Shown: positions 15,691-25,167 of the stretch, piece by piece
Position numbering within the stretch: position 1 is the stretch's first letter
Layout: every line of letters begins with the position of its first letter
Assembly: GCA_024636215.1 (NCBI GenBank)
Contig: JAGXHL010000027.1
Coordinates: 1-64,000 of the forward strand
DNA length: 64,000 nt
DNA from: Deltaproteobacteria bacterium
Lineage (GTDB): Bacteria > Desulfobacterota > Desulfuromonadia > Desulfuromonadales > BM103
Direction of reading: 5' to 3'
Made by a program: the position numbers and the translations under genes
Notes under the pieces: model-generated
Databases searched by the model: none
Told to the model about the DNA's origin: nothing
The model's input: the letters and a program-made list of their open reading frames with translations, nothing else

Positions 15691-18441
15691 CTATTTATCA
15701 GAGTCCTTCTCGGCTTGCTTGCGAGGAGTTCTGGTGCGCTTCGGTTTGACCGGTTCTTCGGCAGGGTTTCCCGCCACTTCATCCTTGGCTGCCGTTTTCC
15801 TGGTGGTCTTTTTAGCCGGAGCTTTCGGCTTGGCGGCAGCCTTTTTTGCGGTTTTTAATTGCGCAGGTGCAGCGTCAGCCTCTGCTGATACTTCTTTAGC
15901 TTTTGCCTCGTCAGCTTTTGTTGTTGGCTTCGCTGTGCTGGCTCGACGTGCTTTTGGCTTGGGTTTTACTTCGCCCGCGCTCTCTTTTGTGACGGTTGCC
16001 GGTGCTTCGCTCTGGTCTGTCGATACGCTCTGTTTGGCTGCCGGTTTTTTACGCGGCTGCCTGGCAGGGGCTTTCTTGACGGCCTCTTCACCCTCGGCAG
16101 GGGAACTTTTGTCCTCGCTCTTCCCGGTTGTCTTCGCTGCTTCCGCTACTTTGGTTTTTGTCTGGCGGGTTGTGCGGCGGGCCGGTTTCTTCAGCTCAGA
16201 TTTATCTTCGCTCTGCGCGGCTTGGTTTGACTCCTCCGCTGCAGGGGCTTCTGTCAGCGCACTGGCCGCTTGTTTTGCAGGTTCAGCCTGTTTCGTCGTG
16301 CGGCGAGGGCGGCTCGGTTTTGGCTTGGTCTCTGCCTCTGGTTTCTCCGCGACGGCTGATTCTGGTGGAGGCTCTGCAACAAGGTCTTTTGTCTCCGGCT
16401 GGTCCTTCTCTGCCGTTGTCGAAGATTCCTTCGCTTTAACTTCCTCTGCAGCCGCTTTTGGCTTTCGACGGCTGCGCCGGCGCTTCGGTTTGTCTTCTGT
16501 TATGTGCAGATCTTCTGCGACCCTGTCCGCAGGCTTCTCTTCAGCGGATTTTTCGACAGCAGGGCTCTCTGAAGCCGGAGTGTCTGAAGCCGGAGTCTCC
16601 AGTGTCGCCACCTTCTCTGGCGATTTTTGGCCTCGCGAACGTCTCGGTCGTTGTGGCTTCTGTTCCGGGGCGGCTTCGGCATGGTTGTCTGCTGTCACGA
16701 CGCTTGTCGTATGAGCGGATTCCTGACCGGTCGCTTGGGATATTGACTCTTCAATCTCAGTGGTGCTCCGTTCTGTTTCTGCTGCCGCAGCGCCTGAGGG
16801 CTTGCGACGCCTCCTGCGCCGGCGTTTCTTAGGTTGCTCGGTCTCTACCTCTGTCGTCTCAGGCGGAGCCGTTTCCTCTATCTCAGGCTTGCCCACTTCA
16901 TCCGTGACCTGAGCTACGGAACTGGCTTCAACGAATTCCTGTGGGGTCGCCTTGCCTTTTTCCTTCTTCTGGATTTCAATTTCAGCCTGGTCCGCCAGAA
17001 AATCACGGTTGCCGTGGATATGGATATGCAGCTGGTGCCGCCGTTCCATTTCGACAAGCTCCTCACGGCAGTTGTTCAATAGATATGAGGCCACTTCAAT
17101 CGGCAGCCGGGCGTCGACCCGGCTGACCTGACCTTTGGCGGCGCTGGCATGAATTTTACGCAGCACGGAGACCGCCTGGGTCTCAGGGCTCTTTAAATGT
17201 CCGCTGCCGTTACAGTGCGGGCAGGACAGGTAAGAGCCTTGCGTCAGGGCCGCTTTAATTCTTTGTCGACTCAACTCCAACAGACCGAATTTGCTGATCC
17301 GGCCGACACTGACCCGGGCCTTGTCGTTTTCCAGCGATTTTTTAACTTGATTTTCCACCGCGCGGTTATTTTTCCGGTCGCGCATATCTATGAAATCTAT
17401 GACGATCAGACCACCCAGGTCGCGCAGTCGCAGCTGCCTGCCGACTTCAGCTGCAGCTTCCAGGTTGGTCTTGGTGGCGGTGTCTTCAACACCGCGCTCC
17501 GACGCCATCTTGCCGCTGTTGACATCGATGGCAACCAGGGCTTCCGTGGGGTCGATAACAATCGAGCCGCCTGAAGGCAGAGAAACTTTGTTGTGACTTA
17601 AGGTTTCGATCTGGTCTTCGATCTGGTAACGGGAAAAGATCGGTCGCCGTTCCTGATGGAGCTTGACCAGTTTGACCTGGTCTGGCATGACCATCTCGAA
17701 GAAGTCTTTAGCTTCTTTGAATACTTGTGCATCATCAATCAGAACCTCATCCATCTCGGTCGTGAAGTAATCGCGGATTGAACGGATAATCAGGTTGGAT
17801 TCCTTGTAGATCAGGGCTGGAGCTTTGGACTTCTGTTCCATCTCCTTGATGCTCTCATAAAGCCGGAGCAGGTAGCGGTAGTCCCGCTCCAGTTCTTCGC
17901 GGGTCTGATCCAGGGCGGCCGTACGCACGATATAGCCGATGCCCTCAGCGAGGTCGAGGGAGCTCATGGCCTTTTTTAGCTCTTTTCGTTGTGCGTCGCT
18001 CTCGGCTTTGCGCGAAACGCCGCGCGTCTGGCTGCCTGGCATGAGAACCATGTAACGTCCGGCGAGGGAGAGGTAGGTCGTTAAGGCGGCACCCTTGGTG
18101 CCGCGCTCTTCCTTGGTGATCTGCACCAGGATTTCCTGGCCGCGGCTCAAGAGGTCGTTGATCCTGGGTCTGCGACTATCTTCGCCCGGTTTGTAGTCGG
18201 GCTTGACCGTCGAGTAATTGATTTCGTCAATTTGCAAAAAGCCGAGACGATCTGCGCCATAATCAACAAAAGCGGCTTGCAGGCCGGTTTCAACCCGGAC
18301 CACAACCGCTTTATAGATGTTGCCTTTGGAGGGCTCATGACCGGCAACCTCAATATCAAGCTCAGTGAGGAGACCATCTTCTACAATAGCCACCCGGTTC
18401 TCTTCGGGATGAGTGGCGTTCACCATCATTTTCTTGGACAT
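15691..18441 (-). CDS. Ribonuclease E/G family protein with long charged C-terminal tail
   Basis: Endoribonuclease of the RNase E/G family, which processes rRNA and starts mRNA decay. From the ATG at 18441 (GGAAAGA ribosome site seven bases upstream; an in-frame TTG lies 30 bases further up) the product is 916 residues. It has an S1 domain at about 35-115, the catalytic Asp residues in AIDVNSG (Asp306) and IDFIDMRD (Asp349, Asp352), and the zinc-link CPHC (407-410) that joins subunits. After about residue 510 nearly 400 residues are low-complexity, rich in Lys, Arg, Ala, Glu, Pro and Thr, with several RRRRR-type clusters. Such tails bind RNA and degradosome partners in RNase E. Whether it is RNase E or G in role is unclear. 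Confidence 0.93.
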   Translation of the reverse strand: MSKKMMVNATHPEENRVAIVEDGLLTELDIEVAGHEPSKGNIYKAVVVRVETGLQAAFVDYGADRLGFLQIDEINYSTVKPDYKPGEDSRRPRINDLLSRGQEILVQITKEERGTKGAALTTYLSLAGRYMVLMPGSQTRGVSRKAESDAQRKELKKAMSSLDLAEGIGYIVRTAALDQTREELERDYRYLLRLYESIKEMEQKSKAPALIYKESNLIIRSIRDYFTTEMDEVLIDDAQVFKEAKDFFEMVMPDQVKLVKLHQERRPIFSRYQIEDQIETLSHNKVSLPSGGSIVIDPTEALVAIDVNSGKMASERGVEDTATKTNLEAAAEVGRQLRLRDLGGLIVIDFIDMRDRKNNRAVENQVKKSLENDKARVSVGRISKFGLLELSRQRIKAALTQGSYLSCPHCNGSGHLKSPETQAVSVLRKIHASAAKGQVSRVDARLPIEVASYLLNNCREELVEMERRHQLHIHIHGNRDFLADQAEIEIQKKEKGKATPQEFVEASSVAQVTDEVGKPEIEETAPPETTEVETEQPKKRRRRRRRKPSGAAAAETERSTTEIEESISQATGQESAHTTSVVTADNHAEAAPEQKPQRPRRSRGQKSPEKVATLETPASDTPASESPAVEKSAEEKPADRVAEDLHITEDKPKRRRSRRKPKAAAEEVKAKESSTTAEKDQPETKDLVAEPPPESAVAEKPEAETKPKPSRPRRTTKQAEPAKQAASALTEAPAAEESNQAAQSEDKSELKKPARRTTRQTKTKVAEAAKTTGKSEDKSSPAEGEEAVKKAPARQPRKKPAAKQSVSTDQSEAPATVTKESAGEVKPKPKARRASTAKPTTKADEAKAKEVSAEADAAPAQLKTAKKAAAKPKAPAKKTTRKTAAKDEVAGNPAEEPVKPKRTRTPRKQAEKDSDK

Positions 18442-18767
18442 GGAAATCTTTCCGGCCGCCGCGCGCGACAACCTTGATCTGTTGGGGGCATAAACCCTGT
18501 TTCGAGGTGGTTGGCTCGACCGGAACTGGGAGCGCGCTCAAAAACAGGATTAATACCAAAATTTTATCTCTTCGGGGGCTGCTAAACCCTTGAGACTTAA
18601 AAAACCTTAAAGGCCAGGCACGGCGGAACTATAACAAATTAACTGGAAATTGCACGTAAATAATATAACCTGTGTGCCCGGCTTGGTTGGCCTGCGATAA
18701 AAACAGGCTTTGATTCTGCTGAGGCCTCGAATGAAAGACAGGTTTTTTGTGAAAAAACTGGGCCCTG
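18442..18767. other. Divergence-free spacer upstream of the RNase E/G gene
   Basis: About 326 bp between the RNase gene and the BioD-like gene, both on the minus strand. I see no gene, and no clear terminator or promoter. A long untranslated leader for the RNase gene is possible by analogy with rne autoregulation, but no specific structure was identified. Confidence 0.35.
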
Positions 18768-19859
18768 TTAAAGCTGACTGTCAATCAGGTCAAAATCAAG
18801 CTCTTGCTCAGCCAGCTCCTTGACCAGGTTGATTTTTTCCAGGTCATTTGCCGTAATCTTGGAGACGTCCCGGAGGACCGTCTGAAAAACCTGCGAGGTC
18901 AATTGTTCTGTGCGCATGTAAGGCAACTGACTGTCATCGAGGACCTGCTGGGTCAGCTTGGCGATGGGGTTGGCACCGGAGATCAGGACCCCGGCCAGCT
19001 TCTCGGCGTATTCCGGAATATGATGCAGGGTCGCGAGCATGACCAGCAGTTCATCACGGCTGCTGTTGACCAGGAGCAGCGTTGATCTTTTGAGAATCTC
19101 GACGACCTTTTCCGTGGATGCTGCTGCGAGCTGGATATGCTGGATAATCTGCATCGACTGCTCATGATTTGCACGCAGCGTTAAATTAAACAGCCCGGCA
19201 ACATGCTGCAGGGTGGGCCCGGCAAGGATCGGCGAGTAGTTAAAGCCGCCGTGGACAATGAAATCTTCATCGACAAAAGCTTTGCTCATGTATTCCAGGG
19301 TTCTTGCCCGCTTTTCGGCAATCAGCTTGTTCGGCATGATGATACGGACCCGGGCGTCTTCCAACTTGTAAAGTGCCAGGTTCATGCAGACATCATCAAT
19401 GACATGGCCTATCCCGCCGCCACTGACAAGCAGCACCGGAGCTTCAAGCAGATGCGCAACGCGGGCGTTGCTCAAGCCGAGCACCGAGCCGACACCGCTG
19501 TGGCCGGCGCCTTCGATGATCAGAAAGTCACAACGCTTTTCAAGTTCATGGCAGGCTTCGACCAGCTGTTTCTCCAGCTGGCTCTTGGTAATGATGCCGT
19601 CAATAATGGCGCGCGTATCACCTGGTAGGATCACTACGGGTGACATCAAATGGATGTCGTCCTCCAGATCGAACACCTTTGCGACCAGGGCCGCATCTGT
19701 GTCGATCCAGACATCCTTGTAGAGTGCGGGCTTGGGTCCGACCGGCTTGATGAATCCGACCCGGCGATATTTTTTACGGGCCAGGTGGAGCAGCGAGAGG
19801 CTGGTTGTGGTTTTGCCGCAATCCTGACCGGTTGCAGCGATGAAGACTTTACGTGCCAT
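18768..19859 (-). CDS. BioD-like P-loop NTPase with DRTGG-type C-terminal domain
   Basis: A 363-residue protein whose N-terminal domain resembles dethiobiotin synthetase and the N-terminus of long phosphotransacetylases: Walker A GQDCGKTTTS (11-20), the Asp/Thr pocket and IIEGAGHSGVGS (about 114-125). The C-terminal region, from about 230, looks like a DRTGG domain (LLVNSSRDELLVMLATL, GVLISGANP). The phosphotransacetylase catalytic domain is absent. This arrangement is common as a stand-alone protein in Desulfuromonadales, but I know no established function; a sensory or regulatory role in acetyl phosphate metabolism is only a guess. It is not biotin synthesis: no bio genes are adjacent. Confidence 0.75.
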   Translation of the reverse strand: MARKVFIAATGQDCGKTTTSLSLLHLARKKYRRVGFIKPVGPKPALYKDVWIDTDAALVAKVFDLEDDIHLMSPVVILPGDTRAIIDGIITKSQLEKQLVEACHELEKRCDFLIIEGAGHSGVGSVLGLSNARVAHLLEAPVLLVSGGGIGHVIDDVCMNLALYKLEDARVRIIMPNKLIAEKRARTLEYMSKAFVDEDFIVHGGFNYSPILAGPTLQHVAGLFNLTLRANHEQSMQIIQHIQLAAASTEKVVEILKRSTLLLVNSSRDELLVMLATLHHIPEYAEKLAGVLISGANPIAKLTQQVLDDSQLPYMRTEQLTSQVFQTVLRDVSKITANDLEKINLVKELAEQELDFDLIDSQL

Positions 19860-19993
19860 TGGGGCCTCACTGATATATTGCAGCAGCTTGTTCCATGCTG
19901 ATTGAAAAAATTCATTCTGCTAAGGTTCAGCGTCCCTGTCAATCATGAAGATCATAATTCTCGCGCGACCACAGATGTGTTATAACAGGCGCC

Positions 19994-21934
19994 ATGTTAC
20001 AGCTAAAGGATGTTGTCAAACAGTTTGCAGACCAGGTTGTGCTGCGTCACGTTGCCTGGCATGTTCGTCCCACCGACCGGATCGGGCTGTGTGGCGAAAA
20101 CGGTGCCGGCAAAACCACCTTGCTGCGTCTGCTGGCCGGGCAGTCGGAGGTTGATGCCGGCCATCTTCAGCTGGCCCGTGGTACGACTATCGGCTACCTG
20201 CCCCAGGAGGGTCTCGAGCACGGCGGCCGTGATCTGTTTACCGAGGTGCGTTCAGCCCTTGAGGAACTGCTTCTGGTTGAGGCTGAACTGAAACAGCTCG
20301 AGACGCGGATCAGTCGTCAGGCTGAGCCGTCTGATCTTGATCGCTATGCCGAATTACAAGAACTCTTCCGACAACGCGGCGGCTACACCATGGAAGCAGA
20401 GATCGGCCGGGTCCTCAAAGGTCTGGGGTTTGCCGAGGAGGACTGGCGCAAGCCGTGCGAACAATTCTCCGGTGGCTGGCAGATGCGAATCGCCCTGGCC
20501 AAGCTGCTGTTGCAGAAACCCAATCTGCTGCTTCTGGACGAACCGACCAACCACCTTGATCTGCCTGCCCGCGATTGGCTTGAAGGTTACCTGGCGGCCT
20601 ATCCCTACGCTGTAGTCCTGGTTTCCCATGATCGCTTTTTCCTCGATCAGGTCGTCTCGCGGATTGTCGAAATCTGGCACGCTCAGCTCACCGATTATCC
20701 CGGTAACTATTCCCGTTACCTGATCGCCAGAGACGAACGTGTTGCTGCTTTACGTGAAACCAAGAGGCGACAGGATGAAGAGGTCGCCCGCCTCGAGGCT
20801 TTCATCAACAAGTTTCGTTACAACGCCAACAAAGCGGCTCTGGTGCAGAGCCGCGTTAAAATGCTTGATAAGATCGAGCGCATCGAACTGCCGCCAGAGC
20901 GTAAAAAGATCGGTTTCTCTTTCCCCGCCCCTCCGAAAAGCGGCCAGCTTTCGATTGCCCTTGCCGGTGTCAGGCACGGTTACAATAACAAGACCGTCAT
21001 CGAGGAAGTGGACCTCTCCGTTGGCCGTGGCGAGCGGATCGCCCTGGTTGGCGCTAACGGCGCAGGCAAGTCAACCCTGATGAGGTTGCTGGCGGGGGTT
21101 GAAACGCCGTTGCAGGGAGAGCGCGAGGAAGGCCATAACCTGGTTATGTCCTACTTTGCCCAGGATCAGGCGCGCACTCTCGATGCCGGGCTGACTGTGC
21201 TGGAGCAGATCACCAGGGCCGCTCCTTTCGAGATGGTGCCCAAAGTGCGGAACCTGCTCGGCGCTTTTCTTTTTCACGGTGATGATGTTCACAAACGGGT
21301 GTCAGTGCTCTCAGGTGGTGAACGTAATCGGCTGGCTCTGGCGATCCTGCTGCTTGAGCCTGCCAATCTGCTGTTGCTTGATGAACCCACCAACCATCTG
21401 GACCTGGCCTCCAAAGAGGTTCTTCTGAACGCCTTGAAGGGGTACCAGGGAACGCTCATTTTTGTTTCCCACGATCGATATTTTGTCGATGCCCTCGCCA
21501 GTCGGGTTGTTGAAGTTGCCAGTCAACGCGCCACGTCTTACCTGGGGAACTATGAGGATTTCCTGCGCGCTAAAAGTGGTGAGGGCGATGGCAGTCACTC
21601 CTCATTGAGGGTCGAACAGAACGCTGCCAAGGCGACTTCTGTGCCGGGGCAGAGCAAAACCTCGCGGGTTCTTTCCCACGAGGAGCGTAAAGCGGCAAGG
21701 CGTGAAGAGCAGAAAAAGAAAAAAGAATTGGTTCAGGTGGAAGATCGCATAGCCGTCCTGGAAGAGGACCTCGTTGAGTTAACCACAGAAATGCAGGATC
21801 CGGTCATGGCGGTTGACCACGCCCGCCTGGGGCCGCTGATTGACAAGCACGCCCTTCTTCAGACTGAGCTGGAGGCTTGCATGGAGCGCTGGGAGGTTTT
21901 GCAGGGCCTGCTGGCAGAGGATGAGCTACCGTGA
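19994..21934 (+). CDS. ABC-F family ATPase (Uup/YheS-like)
   Basis: A 646-residue soluble protein with two ABC ATPase domains and no membrane segments. Walker A motifs are GENGAGKT (about 34) and GANGAGKS (about 354); the signatures are SGGW (about 160) and SGGE (about 441); both Walker B segments read LLLLDEPTNHLDL. The inter-domain linker is about 80 residues, and a charged coiled-coil C-terminal domain follows residue 545. ABC-F proteins bind the ribosomal E site and modulate translation or give antibiotic protection. The C-terminal coiled coil is Uup-like. The stop overlaps the next start by four bases (GTGA). Confidence 0.92.
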   Translation: MLQLKDVVKQFADQVVLRHVAWHVRPTDRIGLCGENGAGKTTLLRLLAGQSEVDAGHLQLARGTTIGYLPQEGLEHGGRDLFTEVRSALEELLLVEAELKQLETRISRQAEPSDLDRYAELQELFRQRGGYTMEAEIGRVLKGLGFAEEDWRKPCEQFSGGWQMRIALAKLLLQKPNLLLLDEPTNHLDLPARDWLEGYLAAYPYAVVLVSHDRFFLDQVVSRIVEIWHAQLTDYPGNYSRYLIARDERVAALRETKRRQDEEVARLEAFINKFRYNANKAALVQSRVKMLDKIERIELPPERKKIGFSFPAPPKSGQLSIALAGVRHGYNNKTVIEEVDLSVGRGERIALVGANGAGKSTLMRLLAGVETPLQGEREEGHNLVMSYFAQDQARTLDAGLTVLEQITRAAPFEMVPKVRNLLGAFLFHGDDVHKRVSVLSGGERNRLALAILLLEPANLLLLDEPTNHLDLASKEVLLNALKGYQGTLIFVSHDRYFVDALASRVVEVASQRATSYLGNYEDFLRAKSGEGDGSHSSLRVEQNAAKATSVPGQSKTSRVLSHEERKAARREEQKKKKELVQVEDRIAVLEEDLVELTTEMQDPVMAVDHARLGPLIDKHALLQTELEACMERWEVLQGLLAEDELP

Positions 21935-23217
21935 GTCGTCCGTTTGTGATTGCCGTTGCCAGCGAAAAGGGCGGGGTGGGAAAAACGACCATTGCCACTA
22001 ACCTCGCGGTCTATCTCAAAGCTTTGCGTGAAGACCTGCCGGTTACGATCGCCTCCTTCGATAATCATTTCAGCGTTGACCAGATGTTTGCTCTTGGTCC
22101 GCATCCCGAAAAGAGTATTGCCGATCTCCTCGAAGGCTGTCCGTTTGAAGAGCTCGCCGTACAGGGACAATACGGCGTGCAGTACATCGCTTCTTCACGG
22201 CGCCTGCCGCCGCCAACCCAGGCTCCTGGATGGTTGCGACAGAAGCTGTCGGCGGCGACCCTTGACGGCATTTTGATCCTTGATACACGACCGATCCTCG
22301 ATTGGTTCACAGAAGCCGCTCTGTTGTCTGCAGACCTGGTGCTGGTGCCAATCAAGGATCGTGCTGCCTTGATCAACGCCGGTTCCCTGAGACAGGTTAT
22401 GAGCGATGCCGGGCGTGCACAAAAACTCTGGCTGCTGCCAAGCCTGGTCGACAGCCGTGCCCGCTTGAATGCTGAAGTACGTGTCCATGAATTTCTGATC
22501 TACGCAGCCCGTGAACGTGATTACCGGGTGCTTGACATCTGCATCAGTAAAAGCCCCAAAGTTGAAGGGCTCGCTTCCGGCTTCTCCAGTCGTATCCGGC
22601 CTGTCCTCACCCACGCCCGCAACACAGCCGTACATGGGCAGTTTAAAGCCTTGGCAGAATTCGTCCTGTCGAACTTTGCTGCCGAGATCTTTGAGAACAA
22701 GCCGCAAGAAAACCCTGACCTTGACTTCGCCGGACTGCGTGGCGCTCACCGCCGCAGGCTGGTACCTGAATGTCCTTGCTGTGCTCAGCAGTCCTTGAAC
22801 TATGACGGCCATTTCTTCTTTGATCTGAACAGTCGCAGGCGAGGCTTTCTCCACCCTGGTTGTTTCGAGCAACTTTTTTCCGGACTTGATCTGGATCCGG
22901 CGATGCCGATCGAAATGCTGGCCTTGACGATTGAAGGTCCGGGTCTGATTGGTGCGGAGAGTCGCCTGGCGGCCTATCAGTTCGATGCCGAGACAAGCCT
23001 TGTTGCCGGTGATGTGATTGATAAAGGCGAAGATAAACTCTCTGAAGCGCTGTCGATGATGATCGGTCGCCCCCTCGATGCCGCCTATCGTGTACTTGTT
23101 CTGATCAATTGTAATCTTATGAGTCCGGCTGTGCAGTTAAGTGATGACACTTACCGTTATTTCTCTCTTCGCCGGCGTGAAATAGCCCGGGAACTCCGCC
23201 TTGCCGGCTTGTTTTAA
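21931..23217 (+). CDS. ParA/MinD-like ATPase with Cys/His-containing C-terminal domain
   Basis: A 428-residue protein with a deviant Walker A EKGGVGKTT (12-20) as in ParA/MinD/Soj. The A' motif is atypical: DNHFS follows a strand where D-x-D usually lies. The nucleotide domain ends near residue 250. The remaining 170 residues contain CPCC (281-284) and HPGC (about 307-310), a plausible zinc site, followed by a domain I do not recognise. No ParB or centromere-like sites lie near, so chromosome partitioning is unlikely. Overlap by four bases with the ABC-F gene suggests coupled translation and a shared job. Function unknown. Confidence 0.7.
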   Translation: MSRPFVIAVASEKGGVGKTTIATNLAVYLKALREDLPVTIASFDNHFSVDQMFALGPHPEKSIADLLEGCPFEELAVQGQYGVQYIASSRRLPPPTQAPGWLRQKLSAATLDGILILDTRPILDWFTEAALLSADLVLVPIKDRAALINAGSLRQVMSDAGRAQKLWLLPSLVDSRARLNAEVRVHEFLIYAARERDYRVLDICISKSPKVEGLASGFSSRIRPVLTHARNTAVHGQFKALAEFVLSNFAAEIFENKPQENPDLDFAGLRGAHRRRLVPECPCCAQQSLNYDGHFFFDLNSRRRGFLHPGCFEQLFSGLDLDPAMPIEMLALTIEGPGLIGAESRLAAYQFDAETSLVAGDVIDKGEDKLSEALSMMIGRPLDAAYRVLVLINCNLMSPAVQLSDDTYRYFSLRRREIARELRLAGLF

Positions 23218-23280
23218 AAAAAACTTTCATCATCAAATTACAGTGAACAGATGCTCGTGTCTGTAGCGAGCGCAACTTTC

Positions 23281-23309
23281 TTGACATGAAGGCACAAATA
23301 CTCTAAGAA
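23281..23309 (+). promoter_or_regulatory. Putative sigma-70 promoter
   Basis: TTGACA (23281-23286), a 17-bp spacer and TAAGAA (23304-23309), 44 bp before the following gene. Confidence 0.45.
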
Positions 23310-23353
23310 GTTAGATTCGAATAATTATGCTAATAAGAACGAGGCTTTAAGTT

Positions 23354-24304
23354 ATGATCCTGTTGCCACGAGGCAATCCTGTTAAGGAAAATATCAATCC
23401 TGGTAAAGTGAACCTTGCGGATGCGTTGGCAAAGATGCGTCAGGGTAAGTTTACCGGCTACATGCGGTTTGATTTTCCTGACGGAACAGGCGTTTTTATC
23501 TACCAGGAGGGTCGTCTCATCAGTGCCCTCTATGAGAACGACCGGGAGGTCCTGATTGCATATGACGGGATTTCCCGGACCTTTGACGAGTCCCTGAATG
23601 GCAATGGAAAGCTGAATATCTATCGACTCTCCACAGAACTGGCGTACAGTATTCATACTCTCCTGCATGGTGAGGTGCTGCACAAGGCACAGGACCTGAA
23701 ACTGATCGATATTAAATCCCTGCTTGTGCGTATGCGTGAAGAGCAACGCAGCGGATGCCTGCGTATCTATTCCAAAGAGCATATTGCCCTGATCTTCTAT
23801 CGCGACGGCAAGCCCCTTGGTTTCTTCCATGACGGTTCGACGGACATCGAAACCACGGCAGACAGTTCCATGTCGGTCGCCAAAGAGCCTGGTGCCAAGG
23901 TCGATGTGCTGGTGACTCGTGGTGACAGTGAAAAATCTCTGGCAGATCTTATGGAAACCGCGGATATCATCGGAATGTGGACGACTGCTGTTGCTGAGCG
24001 CAGACGACAGCGTGAAGCACAGGACAATGCTGCGAGTAAAACTCTGGAGACCAGGGAGTCGGATCGCCGCAAGAAAACCCAGGAACTTTTTCAGCAATTG
24101 GCATTGGCGCATCTCGGCAAGATCGGCTCTTCACTGGTTGATAAAGAGTTTAATCAGATGAAGCTCAATGGCGGACAGATTAATGAAGCCCTCCTGGATG
24201 GCTTCTATGCCAAGCTGGGCAAATCGGCCAAGTTGGTCGCCGGTCCGAGCAAGATCGATAAAATGCTGGAAGAGATGAAAAAAGGTTTTAAAGGGCTCTC
24301 TTAA
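23354..24304 (+). CDS. Protein with two PATAN/DUF4388-like domains
   Basis: A 316-residue cytoplasmic protein. Residues about 20-75 and 118-170 share the pattern of DUF4388/PATAN domains: a short helix (ADALAKMRQGKFTGYMRF; KSLLVRMREEQRSGCLRI), a strand pair, and a turn before a glycine (YQEGRLISA; YRDGKPLGF). The C-terminal third is charged and helical. PATAN domains occur in regulatory proteins of environmental bacteria, often with two-component parts, but no output domain is visible here. It has its own promoter and a good terminator, so it is probably monocistronic. The domain call is by eye. Confidence 0.6.
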   Translation: MILLPRGNPVKENINPGKVNLADALAKMRQGKFTGYMRFDFPDGTGVFIYQEGRLISALYENDREVLIAYDGISRTFDESLNGNGKLNIYRLSTELAYSIHTLLHGEVLHKAQDLKLIDIKSLLVRMREEQRSGCLRIYSKEHIALIFYRDGKPLGFFHDGSTDIETTADSSMSVAKEPGAKVDVLVTRGDSEKSLADLMETADIIGMWTTAVAERRRQREAQDNAASKTLETRESDRRKKTQELFQQLALAHLGKIGSSLVDKEFNQMKLNGGQINEALLDGFYAKLGKSAKLVAGPSKIDKMLEEMKKGFKGLS

Positions 24305-24324
24305 AAGGGTCCCGGTTCAGACTT

Positions 24325-24350
24325 CGGCGACTTTCGAGTCGCCGTTTTTT
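24325..24350 (+). terminator. Rho-independent terminator
   Basis: An 8-bp stem CGGCGACT / AGTCGCCG with loop TTCG and six T residues, 20 bp after the stop of the PATAN-like gene. Confidence 0.93.
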
Positions 24351-24383
24351 AATGGTTCAATCCATATCTCTAAGGAGGCCTTC

Positions 24384-25073
24384 ATGGAAATGTTTCACGT
24401 CGTACTCGGAGTTTTCTGGCTTATTGCCGGTTGCGTTTCTTTCTATTTCAGTATCGGTAATGCGCGAGTCTGGACCAGTATCGCCGTTGGTTTCTTCCTG
24501 ATTCTTATTGGTGAGATCATTCCGGGCGCTCTGCCGTTTCTTCCCGGCCTCAGCAACCCTTATGTGTTGGCCATGGGGCATATCATCGGGACTATTTCGA
24601 TTCTGATTATGAGCCACGGCTTTCAGGAGTATTATGTTTTTACCCGCACTCTTGATTTTGAAGGGAGCAAGCTTCACGTCTACCTGGCCGTTATTGGCGT
24701 CATCGGTGCGTCTTTGGCTTTCCTGTTGATCAACCCGACTCCCGATGAAGGCGTTCTTCGCGTTATACGTATCGTGGAAAATACCAACTGGGTCTTTTTG
24801 TCTTTGATTAATATCGACCTGATTCGCAAAATCTATATCAACGTCAAAGACACCCCGATCAGCAACGGCTTTGTTGCTTTTATGGTGGTCTTCGCCTGTA
24901 TCTTCCTCTGGAAAGGGTCCCAGCTTTATATCGACGTCTTCAACCTTGAGCAGATCAAAGACACTTTCCCGATTCGTTACGAGATTTCTTTCTGGTGCAA
25001 GAATCTGGGGAACTTCTTTGCCAGCCTGTCCGTCGGCGGCACCTTCCTTTACCTGGGTAAATTGCTGCGCTAA
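24384..25073 (+). CDS. Seven-helix membrane protein of unknown function
   Basis: A 229-residue, very hydrophobic protein. Segments at about 4-24, 29-48, 60-80, 98-116, 135-150, 160-182 and 207-228 give seven probable transmembrane helices. No catalytic or transport motif is recognised, and no kinase or cyclase output domain is attached. The topology resembles sensory 7TM input modules found in front of kinases, which is only an analogy. A CTAAGGAGG ribosome site precedes the ATG. Confidence 0.75.
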   Translation: MEMFHVVLGVFWLIAGCVSFYFSIGNARVWTSIAVGFFLILIGEIIPGALPFLPGLSNPYVLAMGHIIGTISILIMSHGFQEYYVFTRTLDFEGSKLHVYLAVIGVIGASLAFLLINPTPDEGVLRVIRIVENTNWVFLSLINIDLIRKIYINVKDTPISNGFVAFMVVFACIFLWKGSQLYIDVFNLEQIKDTFPIRYEISFWCKNLGNFFASLSVGGTFLYLGKLLR

Positions 25074-25104
25074 GCTTCAAAAACCTGATACGCAAAGTCC
25101 ACCC

Positions 25105-25160
25105 TGTCCATTGATCATTCGGATGTCCATTGATCATTCGGATGTCCATTGATCATTCGG
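25105..25160. repeat. 19-bp tandem repeat, three copies
   Basis: The unit TGTCCATTGATCATTCGGA occurs at 25105, 25124 and 25143 (the last lacking one base). The core TGATCA is palindromic. It lies between the stop of the membrane protein and the stop of the convergent OmpA-like gene. Confidence 0.93.
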
Positions 25161-25167
25161 TATCGTG

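Noticed and set aside
15719..16714. Long open frame (331 codons) on the plus strand
   Set aside because: It is antisense to the low-complexity tail of the RNase E/G gene; the biased codons leave few stops on the other strand. No ribosome site or recognisable protein.
23330..24112. 260-codon minus-strand frame
   Set aside because: Antisense to the PATAN-like gene, which has a promoter, terminator and better codon pattern.
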